Assembly (NCBI GenBank): GCA_001692895.1
Contig: KV748199.1
Location: 248,001 to 312,000, forward strand
Length of the DNA: 64,000 nt
Reading direction: 5' to 3'
DNA from: Cenococcum geophilum 1.58
Lineage: Eukaryota > Ascomycota > Dothideomycetes > Gloniales > Gloniaceae
Part shown: piece after piece, positions 1 through 14,148 of the stretch
Layout: the number at the start of each line of letters is the position of its first letter
How positions within the stretch are numbered: position 1 is the stretch's first letter
Notes under the pieces: generated by a model
Told to the model about the DNA's origin: nothing
Seen by the model: only the letters and a program-made list of their open reading frames with translations
Databases searched by the model: none
Made by a program: the position numbers and the translations under genes

Positions 1-3000
1 TTATAAGTCTATTAGCGATTATCTCCTTTATTACTGTCTATTAAAATTATACTTATCTTATTGCGTATTCCTAACATAGCTAGTATTAATAGATGTTAAC
101 GTGTTAGAGCTTTATAATTAGCTTTACCGTATTTTCTATAATTAGTTAGAGCGTCTAGGTATTATCGCATTTAATAATTAAGGGCTCGTTTAGCCTTAAT
201 ATTATTACTTTAAATAGCCTACTAATAAAGATAGCTTCCTTTACTGTCTATAATAGGGCTAATAACTTAGCTTCTATGCTTAACGTCGTAACCATACCCT
301 ACTTGTTTGCTCTTCATGCGATTAGTCCTCTAAATAGCTTTATAATATATCCTTATAAGCTCTTTCTATTAACGGAGTTGTTTGCGAATAATGCATTGCT
401 GGTATAGATAAATAATTGCGCTTCGCTTTTACTGTCTCTTTTATTATCTCGTCCTTTATTATATATTTCTTTATCTCTCCCTCTACTATTTATTCCTTCC
501 TTATCTCCTCTATAGCAGATTGCTTTGCTTCTCGTGCTATATAGGTACTAGATAACTCTATCTACCGCTTAATAATGCTCTTAGCTTAGGTTCTAATTAA
601 ACCTTACTAGCTATTATACTGCGAAGGTAATATCCGGACGCGTTATAGTAGCTATATAGAGTACTAAACCCAATTTTCTTTAATATAGCATTGTAGAGGC
701 TAGTAGGGATATAGGACGGACTAATAGGTCTATATTAGGGGATAGACGCGTTAGACGGATTATACGGTAATTAGTAGGAAGGAGTTCCGATTCTGCCATA
801 GGAGTATCTAGAAGACGCCCTCTAAGATCTATCTTATACTAGTTAGCTATCTTTTTAATATAGGCTTCCTAGGATAGCCATAGGAGCTTCTAGCTATAAT
901 TATGTAGCATATAGATTCCTAGGAACTATTTTAGCTCGCTAAGGGTACTTATCTAGTATTCCTTACTTAGCTCCTTAATTGCTTCTTAAGCTTTCTTCTT
1001 ATCTATCTTTTAGTAGTAGAAGACAATATCGTTAACATAGAAGAAGACGACTATTCTACCTTTTAGCATAATATATGGCTCCTAAGGTACCTCTTTAAAA
1101 CCCAATTCGTTTAACGAGCTCGTGAGGTTCTTCTACTATAATAGTGGTAATCGTTATAGTCCGTATAGGGCTTTTCTTAAGCGCAGTACTTTGTCTGTTT
1201 TTCTTTTATTAAACCCTAGCGGTAGCTTTATATAGACGACCTTATTAAGATCGCAATGGATAAACGTATTGACTACATCTATCTGTGTCGTCTCTAGGTT
1301 AAATTTCGCGGTAATCGCCACAAGGGTTTAGAAGGTCGTACTAGCTAATATAATAGCTCTTATAGGTAGGTCTCCTGGGGCCTATTAATTTCCGCAGACT
1401 ACTAAGCGTGCCTTACATTTCTGGAGAAACCCGTGCTTGTTTATCTTGTAGACAAACACCTATATTAAGCTAAGGACCTACTATTCCTTTACGTGCTTCT
1501 TATCTGTTTCTTAAAACGACTTTATTTAATAATAAGATTAGAGGTAGACTTATTAAGCTTTTTAGAACTAATCTTAAAGAGGATACGTATTAAGGTTGTG
1601 GATTAACTAAGGTGGCGGAGGTAAGTTCTTCCTATATAATCTGACATCGCGTATTCTGCCTAATTTTAGCTTACTATCGTTAAGTTGACTATTAAGGTTA
1701 AACTTCCGTCCTGTTAAGAAGGCGCCGTAATAGGCTAAAGTGATCCTTTTAGTAATAAAGTCTTTAAACCTATTATTATAGGCTTCCTTAAATAAGTCTT
1801 TAACCAAGTTGTTAAATACCCCCTAAGTGTTAAACCCGTCTCCTTTTTGTTGGATAATGTCCTAATTTGGTATATCTAATCTTATAGGGTACTTAACGTA
1901 GAAGGCGTATAGAGATTCTTTATCTTCTTCTGTTAGAGGTGGCGTACGATATATATCTTTAAGAGCTCTTGCTAGGTTAAGATCTGCTAACTTATTAAAG
2001 GTTTAAACTGGTTTATTTTTAATGTCATCGTCTTCCTCTTAAATTAACGGTTTAAATATTTCTTTATTATCTTCTAAAAGAACCTTATTCTTAGTTAGGG
2101 TATTAGGGAGTTAAATCTTCTTAATTAATATATCTAATTTAGCGTGTAGGTCCTTTAAGATATCCGTTTACTTGCCGTTAAAGAACGTCTTTTTATTAAA
2201 GATAATGTCCCTTATAGAGATAACAATACCTTTATATAGGATCTAGATCCTATAGATATTGGTAGAGTTATAGCTAACAAGGTAGCCAATATAGGCTCGC
2301 GGATCTAGCTTGCTTAGCCTTTTCTTCTTTAGCTAGGCGTCCGACGTTATTACATACACTCTATAGCCGTAGGCTTTTAGGTGCGCTAGTTACGGCTTTC
2401 TTAATCTCCTATTAGCTAGGAAGGTATAGAACCTCTTATATAACGATTTCCAACTAAAGCTTTCCCGTGGCGTTCGATCTCAAAGGTAGACTATATAGTT
2501 AACTATCTTGTTTTATAGGTCGTGTGGTAAATTAGCAGCAATTCTTATTATACGTGCTCTCTTAATAATTATACCCCCTAAGCGTTTGGCGGTACTATTC
2601 TATACTTAGGTATATAGCGCCAAAGGCTTAAATATAATCCCTTACGTCCGTAGCTATTTAAGGGTTCTCCTTCTCCCTAGCTCGTTGTCTAATCTAATAG
2701 TGTTAACTTTAAGGTTATACCTTAGATGAATCCATTAGATAAAATCTTTAAGTACTTATAGTGTCTCCTTCTCCTTACTATGCGTTATTATAAAATACGG
2801 GAAGGATCTTCCTAAGAAGGTGTTGTGGATAAGCATAACTCGTATAAATCCAGTATGTGCTTTCTTAAGGTTAGTCTAGTTAATATAAAGGTTAAGATAG
2901 GGTTTATTAATTTTTTATTTTAAGAACCTTCTTAAGACCTAACGCTTAATTTTGGCGAGACTGCAATATTAATATTCCGTTATCTTTAGGCCTTAAAGCT

Positions 3001-5164
3001 TAACTCCTAGGGCGTTAAGACCTAAATAATAAAGGCTTATAGGTCCTGGATAACCTAGACGCAGATACTATAGGCGTGTATTACCTTTTAAATCTAGATA
3101 AACATCTCTTAATAATATCCGCTTTCGTTAACGGCGCGTTAAACGGTTAATATTAAATATAGATTTTAAGTTTCCTAATTAAACGTATTTAATAGTTTGT
3201 TATCTATAACGTTCTTCTATTTAATATAGGATTATATTATTCTTTTAAACTAGAAGATTATTATCTCCTTTATTATCCTAGTAGTACCCTTATTTTTAAA
3301 GTAGACGGAATAACATTAGATTTATATTAAAGTCCATATAAAAGGCAGCGTCCTTAAGACGTAGGTTTCTCTTACTCTTGTCTAGTTTTATAACTTAGAC
3401 GGTGATATTGCCGTAGCCTAGTATAGGCACTTCTAAGCTACTGGCGATAACGTATTTATATCTTAGAGCTTTCCTAAAGTTATAGAAATAAGAAAGGTTA
3501 TTAAAGATATAGAGAGTGGTTCCTAAGTTAAGAATAGTTAATAGCTTTAGTAGATAGAGTTAACTGGTGTAATATAATTCTAGGAATATCGCATTAGCTT
3601 CTCCCTTAATCTTAACTATCTCCTAGCTCTTGTCCTATTATTATTAAGCCTTATCTTTCTATTCTTTAAGTCTGATCTTCGCAACTTAGTTAGTAAGATT
3701 TTTATTCTTTTCTACCTTCTTTAGTGCCCTTTTAATGCGAGCATCTCCTATTATAACTCCTATAGGTCTCTTATCTTTAAATAAACACTAATAGTCCTTA
3801 AGGGAGTGACCTCGTATTCCGCACGCTAAGCACTTAGGCGTTAGCTTCTTATAGGACGTCTCCTTATTTACTAGTGTCCTGGCTCTCTTTAAGCGTCTAT
3901 TATATACTAAGGCTCTTCCTCTTTATAAACCTTTAGTAGTATTAGAGTAATTCTTAATAGCTTACTCTACGAAGTCTGCATTAAAGGTACTCCCCCTTAT
4001 AGTAGTATTAGCTTTCTTTAAGGGTCTTATAAGTCCTTTTTATAGCTCCTTTACTACTCTATAGTATTCGGAAGATCTTAACTTCTAAGGGTTATTTAAC
4101 TCGGTAGTGTACTTTATATAGTAGGTGTCGCTAAAAGGTTAAATAACGTCTGCTAAATTTTGAAGCTAGATTCCTTCTAATATTTAAGGGATCTTATACT
4201 TCTCTTTTAGTACTATTACGTGTTCCCATTAATCTAGCCATTAGTTTAATTTTAATAACTATTTAAACCCCTTAAGAGCTTCTATATACTAGTGTTATAC
4301 CTTCTTTCTAATAAACAATAAGGTAGGTTTAGTGTTCTCCTTTAGTTAAGATAGCTATTCTTTAACTGTTAAGAAAGGGTTAAGCAGTAGCTTCTTCTAA
4401 ATTAATACTATGGACGTGATCTAGGTGCGTATCTATTGCAGATGCTCTTCCTATTTTAGGAAGTACTTTATATCTTAGTTATAGTATCGTCTACTATTCT
4501 CGTACGCCCTCTGTTAATTTATCGAGAGCTATATATATAAGGTTGCATTCTTATTAAAATCTATAACTTCTAGATAGGCTGGTTCTTATAGTAGACCTTA
4601 TTAAGGTACTATATTGTCTAGGTTAATATAGGCCCAAATTTATTTGTCTATAAGGGCTTATAGTTGCTAGATCTATTACTCCCAGTCTTCTGGCTTATTA
4701 AGGATGATTGTGGTAGACGACCTCAACCTTAGTGGAGTTATTTAACTAATAGGCAGATGGGAATTAAGATGGATTTTGTCGTTAGGATTGTCCTATAATA
4801 ATTAAGGTGGAATCTTGTAGAATCTTATGGAATCTCGTCCTGTGACAATTAAGGTAGGATTTCTGTCAGAGTCTGCGTCCTAAGATGATAAGGACGATAA
4901 GGTGTTAGAGTCTGACGATAAGGTAAAATCTCTTTAAATAATTGAGTATTAGCTGAATAGCTTCTTGGGTTGGCGGACTGGGCTTATAACTGTCACGTAA
5001 CTCGTATTGAGCTGTTCATTGATGAAATGGGTTGATTTATTAATGATCTTGTCTTGAGGTTGATTGATGTTGGACCTAGGGCCCTCGGGCTTAGATGAAG
5101 AGGTTTACAATGCACGTGACTCGTGCACGTGACTCGTGCACGGTCTACGCCTCTAGAGAATACA
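1..5164 (-). mobile_element. Copia-C: Ty1/Copia LTR element, partial, broken
   Basis: A minus-strand Ty1/Copia element. Its 5' LTR lies at the right end and its 3' end runs off the left edge. Read on the minus strand the order is gag (about 4770 down to 3600, with a zinc-knuckle-like CxxC and GH pattern near 3815), integrase (about 2960-2150), integrase-RT linker (about 1807-1607, ending in a run of prolines), reverse transcriptase (about 1700-700, with the Copia YVxDI-type motif near 1030-1055) and the start of RNase H (below about 600). gag-IN-RT-RH is the Copia order. The frames are heavily degraded by many in-frame stops, in a RIP-like TA-rich composition. It is a fossil, not a working gene. 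It lies inside a Gypsy fragment that resumes at 5165. Confidence 0.88.
4991..5164 (-). repeat. 5' LTR of Copia-C
   Basis: A 174-bp LTR. On the minus strand it starts TGTATTC and ends GTGACA, so it has the expected TG...CA ends. The next minus-strand bases, GTTATAAGCCC, match the bases after the 5' LTR of Copia-B, which fixes the inner edge as a shared primer-binding-type site. It contains a tandem duplication of a 13-bp unit near 5111-5140. The second LTR would lie left of the window, so the outer edge at 5164 rests on the TG end and on the Gypsy sequence resuming just beyond. Confidence 0.72.
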
Positions 5165-6150
5165 GATTATCTGATAAAAGTATTAAAAGAGTTTATCTAG
5201 GAAAACTTATAAAAGGGATATATTAGACTATTACAGTTATTAGCGGGTTATCCAGTACTATTTATACTAAAGAAGAATGGTAAACTAAGGCTATATATTA
5301 ACTATAGATAGCTAAATAACATTACTAAAAAGAATAGGTATTCTTTACCCTTAATTAGCAAAATCTAAGATAGGATTAGTAATATGTAAATCTTTATAAA
5401 GATAGATCTAAAATAGGCGTACTATTAGATTAGGATTAAGGAAGGTAATAAATAAAAGGCAGCCTTTAGGTTAAAGGAAGGACTATATAAACTATTAGTT
5501 ATATAATTTAGGCTTATAAATGTACTAGCGACGTTTTAAAAGCGAATTAACAATATATTAGGAGAATACTTAGATAAATTTATTATAGTATATCTTAATA
5601 ATATTATTATCTACTTAATAATTAAGGAAGAATATAGAGAATATATTAAATAGGTCTTAAAGAGGCTATAAAAAAAATGCTAGTAGCAATTAAGAAATGC
5701 GAGTTCTTTACTAGGAAGACCAATTTTATTAAATTTATTATTAAACTAGGCCAACTTAGTATAGATTTAAAGAAGATTAAGGCTATAGTAAATTAGTAAG
5801 AACTAAAGAATATTATATAGTTGAGATTATTTTTAGGGTTTTGTAATTACTGTAAAAGGTTTATAGTATAATAGTTAAAGAATATTAAGCCATTTACGCG
5901 GTTAATAAAGAAAGAAGAACTATAGGTATAGGGAAAGAAATAATAAGAACTATTTAAAGAAGTTAAGAGATTGTTTACCTAGAATCCAATTCTTAAAATC
6001 TATTAACTAGGACTAGAGATAGTTATAGAAATAGATGCATTAGACTTTATACTAGGGGTATACTTTATATAAAAGTATCTAGATAGATAGCACCTAGTAG
6101 TATACTATAGTCGGAAGATAACGCTACTAGAGTTAAACTATAATATCTAT
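5165..6150 (+). mobile_element. Gypsy RT/RNase H fragment, broken
   Basis: A plus-strand Gypsy fragment covering reverse transcriptase and the start of RNase H. It aligns by eye with the same stretch in the other Gypsy copies here (20760-21725, 36165-37145 and 61370-62340). The conserved order is the region before RT, a stretch resembling IDLKxAYY, the GLYKLL area, and the YL..IIIY motif near 5585-5615. It starts abruptly beside the Copia-C LTR and stops abruptly at the Copia-A1 LTR. The upstream half should lie left of the window. The downstream half is not found after 12325. It is eroded by many in-frame stops. Confidence 0.85.
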
Positions 6151-6317
6151 TGTTGGTCATATAGGGTAACTTACTAATAACGACTACTTGAGTAGGTTAC
6201 AGTGATATTGGTTAATAAAGCTTATTTATTTAGAATAAGGAAGGGCAAGGAGCCTAAGACTCCTTGCTACGCTAGTGCCGCGGCGTTATATAACAACCGC
6301 TTACCTTATTCCTAATA
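6151..6317 (-). repeat. 3' LTR of Copia-A1
   Basis: A 167-bp LTR. It reads TGTTGGT at its left edge and CCTAATA at its right edge on the plus strand, the latter being the eroded form of CCCGACA. It contains an inverted repeat, GGAGCCTAAGACTCC-like, around 6248-6272. It pairs with 12159-12325. Confidence 0.9.
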
Positions 6318-7417
6318 CTAGTAACTCTTTTTTTATAGTTACTATCTATATATAAATACTGCTTAACTAGCGTAACAAATATTAATCCTTTTTACTTACT
6401 ATTGCTATTATAATATAAATCTCGCTATCCTAAAATTTACCTCTTAGCATATAGTGCTTTTCTTGCTTAAAGTTATGGGTGGATATTATATTAGGGCCGC
6501 TAAGGCGCTAGTTATAAGTAAGCTAATAACGATTTTTTATCCTAGGGATAGAAAATCCTAATTAGCTAGTTATAGTTAGGGTCTATAGAATATTATACTC
6601 CTCCCTCTAAAAAAGTCTTAGTAAAAGAATCTAACTAATTAGATAACTTTAACTGCCGGTTAAAGTTCCTAGATATCTTAAAACCTTATATAACTAAGAA
6701 ATTTTTAAAAACTCCCTTTTAACCTAACCTTTAACTTATATATATAGAGTATTTATATTAATAAACGTCTCTAGTACCTTGTTTAGGTTTGCCTTTATTA
6801 TTATATCTACTTGGTTATTTTAGCTATTAATCTATTAAATCTTAAAGAGTTTTTAACACTTAGAGGATTACTAAAGTGCTATAATATTAATTATAAGGCG
6901 CTTTTCCTTTATAGTACCAAGCTTAATTAAATACTTATAAAGGGAATATAAGTTAGTGTATATAATTATAGGGATAACGGGAAGTTTAAGTTAATTTATA
7001 ATTATCTTTAGGGTAGTTCTAATTATAATTGCTATATTAACTCCGCTAACTATTTTATATATCTCTAACACTAAAACGCTTTAAGTAATATGTTTACTCT
7101 TAGTTAAGCTCTAATAGATAAAATTGCCGTAAATTATAAAGTTATTCTCTCTAGTAGATTTATTTATAATAATAATCTTATATCCTAGCTAGGAGCTAAA
7201 ATCTTTATTATTTATAAACGATTTATTAACAAATATAAAGAGCTTAGTAGTAGGAAGATTAATAGATACGTAAAGTAGTCCCTAATTAAGATGGTTTATT
7301 TATTAGGAAAGACGCTTATTTAAAATAAGAATATTATCCTTAGTTAGTTCCTAGTATTAAGTAGCAACAGAGAGATTAAATAAAGCCTTAGGTTAATAGA
7401 TAGAAGTAATATAAGCT

Positions 7418-7483
7418 NCNNAAGCGCGTTACTCTANNTATNCTTACTTTANNGAATTAANNTTAATAANATTAATCTTCTTN
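7418..7483. other. Cluster of ambiguous bases (N) in Copia-A1
   Basis: Scattered N bases in the RNase H region of Copia-A1. Similar clusters lie at 12714-12794 and 38387-38451, with single Ns at 12969, 13019, 27115, 61960, 62987 and 63093. They probably mark uncertain consensus in a collapsed or poorly resolved repeat. Confidence 0.9.
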
Positions 7484-10400
7484 CCTTAACCCTTCTAGCG
7501 TAAAGTAATAGAATCCTTATTTAGGGAGAGGATATATCTATTAAAGAGTAATAGTGTTATTAAATTAAGCTTTTCCTTTAGCTTTGCTATAAGATTTACC
7601 TTTATTAGCTTATTTTCTTTAAGAGCTAAAAACTAGTTATCTTCTAAGATAATTATATTATTAGTTTATATGCCAATAATTCTAAATAGAGCTCCCGTAG
7701 TTATAATAAGAAAGTAGAGGTTAAATATAAAAGTAGTTATTAAAAGCTTCTCTTTATAGTGCTTGCTATAGGTAGCCTACTAGTAAATTCCTACCTCTAC
7801 GATTCTATACAATGGCTTAAACACAACTATAATTATATCTTTAGGATACTAGTAGCAAATTTACTCTAAAAGGTATGCTAATATTAAGCGCTAAAGGTAT
7901 ATCTCTAATTAGATATAGGCTTAAGTAATATCTTATAAATAAACCGCTATTTTATTTTTTTATTAAGGAGGGAGCTAGCGTAATAATAACTCGCTAACTA
8001 GCTTATTAAATTATAGGAGATTGCGTAAGAATTACCTCCTTACTATTATTATTATAACCTTAGATAATAAGCCTTAATTTCTTAAATAGGGCGTTAGTAG
8101 CTTTACCCTTAATCTCGTTAACTATTTTTAACTTAAAGATGCGAACTCTATTAAACTTAGTAGGCTTATACTTCTTAAATTTAAAGACTCCTCTTATAAT
8201 AAGACTATTAATTTTCTGCTTATTAGATACTTAGAAAGGAGCTCCTAAAGTTATAATATAACCTTCCTTTTAGAGCTGTTTTATAAGTTTAAAGTTAGCC
8301 TTCTCCTTAGCTATTATAAAGGCCATTAATAGCTTAACTCTATTCTTAATAGCAGCAATAAATTACTCTTTAAAATTAATAAAATGTTAGCAATTTTATA
8401 ATCCCTTTAGGCAACCTCTACCGCATTATAGTTGCGGTATATCTACTATAATTATATTAGGATTATAGTCGCCTTCTAAGGCACATTAATTATAGTTCTC
8501 CTTTAGGGTATTTTCTATAGTATCCTGCAAAGGCTTAGAACTATTATCTTTATAGTAAGGCTTAATAATAGTTAAATGGAATTAAGTAGGTCTATAAGGC
8601 ATCTAAATAGTATAAGTTTAACTATTAATTATAATAAGTTAATATAGGCCTAACTACCCTCCCTTTTTACGCTATACGCGTACCTTAGACTAGAGTAGTA
8701 GATTAAGCGTAGTTAAGGTATTTAGGCCATTTCTTATTCCTAATACGTCGTTAACCTAGCGTATAGCGTAGAGATATTACACCTCCTTTATTGCCTTATA
8801 AATAGCCTTAGCTTATTATATAATAAAGGAAAATAGTAAAGAATTATTAGTTATTTAAGGGTAGGCGCTAAAGATAAGTAATATAGGTGTAAGTCTATCT
8901 AGGCTAGCGGAATTATTAATGGCTTTAACAGCTATTTATAAGATAAGTTCTTTACTAATATCTTCTAGTTCTAAAGAGATAATCTTATATATGCGGCGTA
9001 ATGGCGTATAATATTATTCTACTTTTCTAATACTATTATATGCCTTAATAGGGACTTCCTTAACCTTAATTACCATTACCTTTATTTATTATTAAAACTC
9101 TATAAATAAGAAGTTCTTTCCTATATTATAGACGATTTAATTAAGGGGTCCTAAGTAGATATTAATCTAGTATAATTATAGGGTATCCTATACGTTTCTA
9201 GCTAATATATCCTTTAAAAAACGTGCGGCTTAGAAGAAGGTTAAGAAGTTAATAACTTAGAGTACTGGCTTACCGCTAAGGTATATAACGTTAATAATAA
9301 TATAAAAGTTAAAGTTATAGTTATTTTTAAGGGTAAACTTAAATCGGCCAGGGGACTTCTAGTTTATTTAGTAGTAATAGCAGTACTTTATAAGGTGCTT
9401 AATTACCTTAACCTTAACTTTATAGCCTACTCGCTAAAGAACCCTAAGTAATTAGTAAATAGAGGGGTAGCTAAAATAACGGTGTAGTTAATATAACTCT
9501 AACTTAGTTAAATAGCTCTAAGCAATACTCTTTTCTAGTTAATAAAGGAGCAACTAGGGGTAACCCTACTTACGTATAACAGGCACCCGATTATCTCCCT
9601 AAATAAGTATATTCTTAAGGTTATTAAGCTTAATACCTAATTTATCTATATCTCTAATGCAAAATAAAAATAGGGTATTTATGGGAATAATATAGAAAGT
9701 AATGCACCCTAAGGGGGTTCAGACCCTAATTATGCTAAGAAAGATTATAGTACCCTTACTAAAACAAATTGTGTGTTAGCCTACCGTTAAATAGTTAATC
9801 TAAATAGAGCTATTAAGCTGCTAAAGGGCTTAAACTTAAGGTTCTTTTACTGTAAATACTCCTGCGGCTCTAGTGTCTAGCATAATACTATAGAAGACGT
9901 TCGCCGAGTATCTGTTATTAAAGGAGAATATAAAACTCTCCTATAGCTTATTAAAGATATCTAACTTCGTAATAGAGTAGAGCGTAGATTGGTTATTAAG
10001 AATAGTAACGGTTTATATACTATTTACCTTACCATATTTAGTAAAGTATTAGTTAGATAAGTAGTCCTTAATTTCTATATTTATAAGGAGCTGTTTAGCC
10101 TTATTAACCTCACCCTTAAGATCTTCTACGCCTTTCTATTAAACTAGGAAGCTTTAAAAGTAAGCTATAGTAACCTTATAATTTTTAACGTTTCTTATAT
10201 TTTAGCGAAACTTATTATATACCTCCTTTTATTTATTAAGAGAATACCTAGTTAACTAGCAATTCGGTTTCTTATAAACGTAGTACTTCTTCTAGCAATT
10301 ACTTTAAAATAAACCTCTATAAGGACCTCCACCTTTACCTTATAGTTATTAATTATACCCTTTACTATATTATTTACCCTAGCCACTATATATTTAATTA

Positions 10401-12158
10401 GTCCAGTTATAATCGTATTAGTTAGGCGGGTTAATTAAAGTAGGTTAGAGTTAGGCGTTAAATTGCTATACTTTTTAAGAGCGTAGAGCGGTGCTAATAG
10501 AAGATCTTAATTAAGTATATACTCCTTTATAAGTATTTATAGGATTAAAAAGAGTAAGGTTGTATTCTTTAACGCCTTAGTATACGCTAATAACTTAATT
10601 ATATAGGCTAAAATCCTCTTAATATAATTCGGATAAACCACGCTAAATTATCTAAAGTTAATTAAAGAGCTTTTAAAGATAATTAAGCTAAGGGACACCT
10701 GGGTTTATAGCAATAATCCTTAAAAAGGTAGTCTCTCTCTATTCTAATATATACTACTACTTATTCTCTTCTATTTTAAAGTAGTATCTTAACTTATATA
10801 TTATGCGGTTAAAATTATATCCTTTTCCTACTAAACAATTATAATAGAAGGTACTAGCTTAGCCCTCAAGCATAACGGAATAGGCATTATAGTATTAATT
10901 AGACTCTATTTCTACCTTTTAGCAACAGTTATAGAAGATATATAGTTTCGAATTAAGAACATTATATAATTTCCTACTAAACTTTTTCTCCTAATCTAAA
11001 TAGAGCTTCGTAAGCTCTATAAGTAGTTTTAAACTACCTTTGATTTGAAATTAAGATAAAGGAGGTGGGAGTTATATTACAGGCTATAATAGGGACGTAG
11101 AGCTTAATAGAATAGGGCGTGGTACCTAATTCTACTATGGTAGAGTTTAAAGGTTATTAGACTGCGAAGTAAGGGGATCTTACGCTTACTTAGGTTAAGG
11201 GGTAGTAGTTAAAATTATAGGTTAAATTAGTGGATACTAGAGAACTAAAGACAGAGGTGGAGGCAATAGATATAGAACGTTAGAACTTATACCTAAAGTA
11301 ATGAAATTAGAATACGTCTCTGGTGGTATATTACTTGGATTCCATTATAAGTCAAGCTTCTTTATAGTGCGTAGTTAATGCTTAATCTCTTATAGAGTCC
11401 ATTTATGCTCTTTTTTTACGTTAATAATATGCTCCTCAATATTATCTCTAATAACCCCCCCCCCCATCTATAGGGATAAACACTCTATACTTCCGAAGGA
11501 AGTTACAGAAGTCCCGTATAATATCCTTACTTATAGAAACCTACGTTTCTTTTATCCATCTAATAAAGTCCTCCTTTATACAATACTATAGTATAATATC
11601 GTTATATTCGCTATCTTTATAGTATATTATACGGTATAATAGGAATCCGTTTAGGTTCTATTGCTTAGCGTTTACAAAGTTAATTATAGCTCTGTCCTAC
11701 ATGTCTGGGTTAATATTATTCTCGTACTTCTTTAGATAGGTTAATACTATAATAGTTATTAATTTTATAGAAGTAGAATTAATGGGGTGTTATACATCGA
11801 AGGTAGATAGAATTTCGGTTTTATAAAATCTCATAGGTTTACTGTTAAAAAGTAGGCAATTTAAGATGTAGTTAACGCGTTTCGGACGTTAACTTAAGAC
11901 CTTAGGTTTAGTAACACTTTTAACCTAAAGTACTTAACCAAATCTTTATAAACGTGGTTGTTCTACGTAATAGACGCAACTTAGTATCTCCTAGTACTTA
12001 GTAACACTTCTATTACTAGTTTTCCGCAAGTCTAAGATAGCATAGTATTGCCGGGATCCATTCTATATAAGCGTATATAGCACCCCTATATAAGACTATC
12101 TCTTCTATTTAAAAACCTACCTGCTCTATAGTTAACTATATATTTAACTACTAATTAG

Positions 12159-12325
12159 TGTTAGTTATATAGGGTGACTTACCAATAACGACTACTCGAG
12201 TAGGTTATAGTGATATTAGTTAATAAAGCTTATTCATTTGGAATAAGGAAGGGCGAGGAGCCTAAGACTCCTCGCTACGCTAGTGCCGCGGCGTTACGTA
12301 ACAACCGCTTGCCTTATTCCCGACA
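12159..12325 (-). repeat. 5' LTR of Copia-A1
   Basis: The 167-bp partner of 6151-6317 and the better preserved of the two, with a clean CCCGACA end. Minus-strand gag begins about 100 bp inside it. Confidence 0.9.
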
Positions 12326-13560
12326 TATATAGCCTCTACAGTAAGCTGCTTAAGATGTTGACTTCCTTTTTATAAAAGTAACTAAGTCTTTTAATTAAGT
12401 ATATACTCGTTATAAAGGCTATAAATTATCTAATATATATTAGAAGGCTTTTTTAAAGTGTCTATAATATTAAACCAATTACTATTAGCTTATTTAAAGC
12501 TTAAAGCCTCTATTAAAGCCTTATTTTTAACCTATAAAGACTTAAAGCCCTTATACAGATTTTATAGATAAATACTAAAAGTATACTACCTAAATTTAAC
12601 TATTTTTGCTAAGAGGCCTTCTTTTTAGGCTTTATGGTTATACTTAGTAAAGTAGTACCCTTTAATTTAAGTTATATTATTAAGAAATATAAGCTCTATA
12701 ATTTAGTCCTAATNTTTTAATTNTATAAANNAAAAATATAATAGATTTAAGGGTTATTATATTAAATAAAGTAGTAGAAAANTAAGTTNTNNNNTATATT
12801 ATATATATTTTAATAAAAACTTAATTATATAGTGGCTTATATAGCTATTTAAAAATAATAATTAAGCTTTATTACTAAATAATTAGTTTTAGGTAAGAAA
12901 ATATTAGTAAATTAGTCAAATATAATATAATATATATATTTTAACTATTTTATAATATTATATATACTTAATAGAGTGTTTTTNCTTAGTAGAATTATAT
13001 TAATTGAAAGTGTTTTACNTTAAAAATTATAAGAAGTTTAATTAATTAATCAAGGGTAGATATTATCTCTATAATAAATACCTATTTATAATTATTTAGT
13101 AGCTATATAAAAGTCTTTATTTTAAAGGTATCTCTTATAGTAATTTAGTTTATATATGCACTTAATATAGCTTTGAATTTATTCAAAATTTAGGTATTTT
13201 TTACTTATATATTAGCCTTCCTTTATACCTTTTTATAAAGGTTATAGAATTTTTTAATTTACTTTAGTTGTGCCATATTAATTTACATACTTTCTATTAA
13301 CTTAGTAAATAAAAATTTTATATAAAAATTTTATTTAAAATAGCTAATTTCCTATATTTTACAAGGGGGCTTAATATTGCTATTTTAATTAAAGGTTTAG
13401 GTTACTATTTTTCTATAACTATATATATAAGCAAGTAAAACTTTATAGGTCCTATTTAAGTACCTAATTGGTAAACAAAGTTTCCTATATAGGAGTTAAT
13501 TGCTATTTATATTAGTGTATAAATTGCCCTAGTAGCGTACTACTTAATTAATCGCTTAAA
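12326..13560. other. Very AT-rich unassigned tract
   Basis: No element or gene recognised. The tract is extremely AT-rich and carries N bases at 12714-12794. The plus strand (about 12400-12710) and the minus strand (about 13290-13000) both have protein-like stretches broken by TAA/TAG stops, as expected of RIP-mutated coding DNA. I see no RT, integrase or transposase motif. It begins directly at the Copia-A1 LTR, and the Gypsy sequence left of that element does not continue here. Confidence 0.5.
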
Positions 13561-14148
13561 ATTAACAAAGGGACATTATATACAAACATGGCTTTTCGCG
13601 CAGACTTATAAATACCAGATTTAAAATCTACAGTAGCCATTTATAAGTTCTGTATATTTTGGTCTATATTAACGGATTCGTTGTGGAGAAAATAGGTCTA
13701 CAAATTGGTGGTTCGGTTTTGGTTAGGTGGCCGAGTTCAGGGTTGGCCGAGTTCTAGGGGTCCGAGCTTAGTCGGCAAGTAGTATCTTAAGGCGTTTTCT
13801 ATATAGCCGTTTCTTATTAATAGGTTCTGGTAGCTCTATGCCGGATTAGGAGTAATAACCCTTATTCGCGAAGAACGGGGTAAGTCCTATAGTGGTTAAG
13901 ACGTAGTTATTCGCTATAAATTTACCTAGTAGAAGGTAATCTACCTAGTTATCTTAACTATAGGCAACTACCTGTTATAGGTACGCTTTTATACTAATAT
14001 TTACGTTTTCTAGTTACTAAGCAGTTTTATAATAAAAGGATATAGATATCTTAACGGAGATATTAAGGCGTTAACAGATTCGTCTCTATATATTAGAGTT
14101 AAACTATATACCTTAGTCGGACATAATTAAGTTAGGTAACCTATATAA

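Larger units (their letters stand above)
6151..12325 (-). mobile_element. Copia-A copy 1: full-length Ty1/Copia element, broken
   Basis: A 6,175-bp minus-strand LTR element with two 167-bp LTRs. On the minus strand gag starts at the ATG at 12061-12059 and runs to about 10300. Integrase is near 9330-8900 and RT plus RNase H near 8700-6640. Assignments come from the better-preserved copy 2 (22517-45836), which matches on the opposite strand throughout. By my reading the LTRs differ at 17 positions, all transitions, which is RIP-type change. The coding parts carry many breaks. Ambiguous bases cluster at 7418-7483. The 5-bp flanks (6146-6150 and 12326-12330) do not match as a duplication, and the Gypsy to the left does not resume on the right. 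Confidence 0.88.

Noticed and set aside
13600-13650. Terminal inverted repeats of a small transposon (CTTATAAAT and ATTTATAAG)
   Set aside because: The arms are only about 10 bp apart from a short loop, so this is a simple AT-rich hairpin. No duplication was found.
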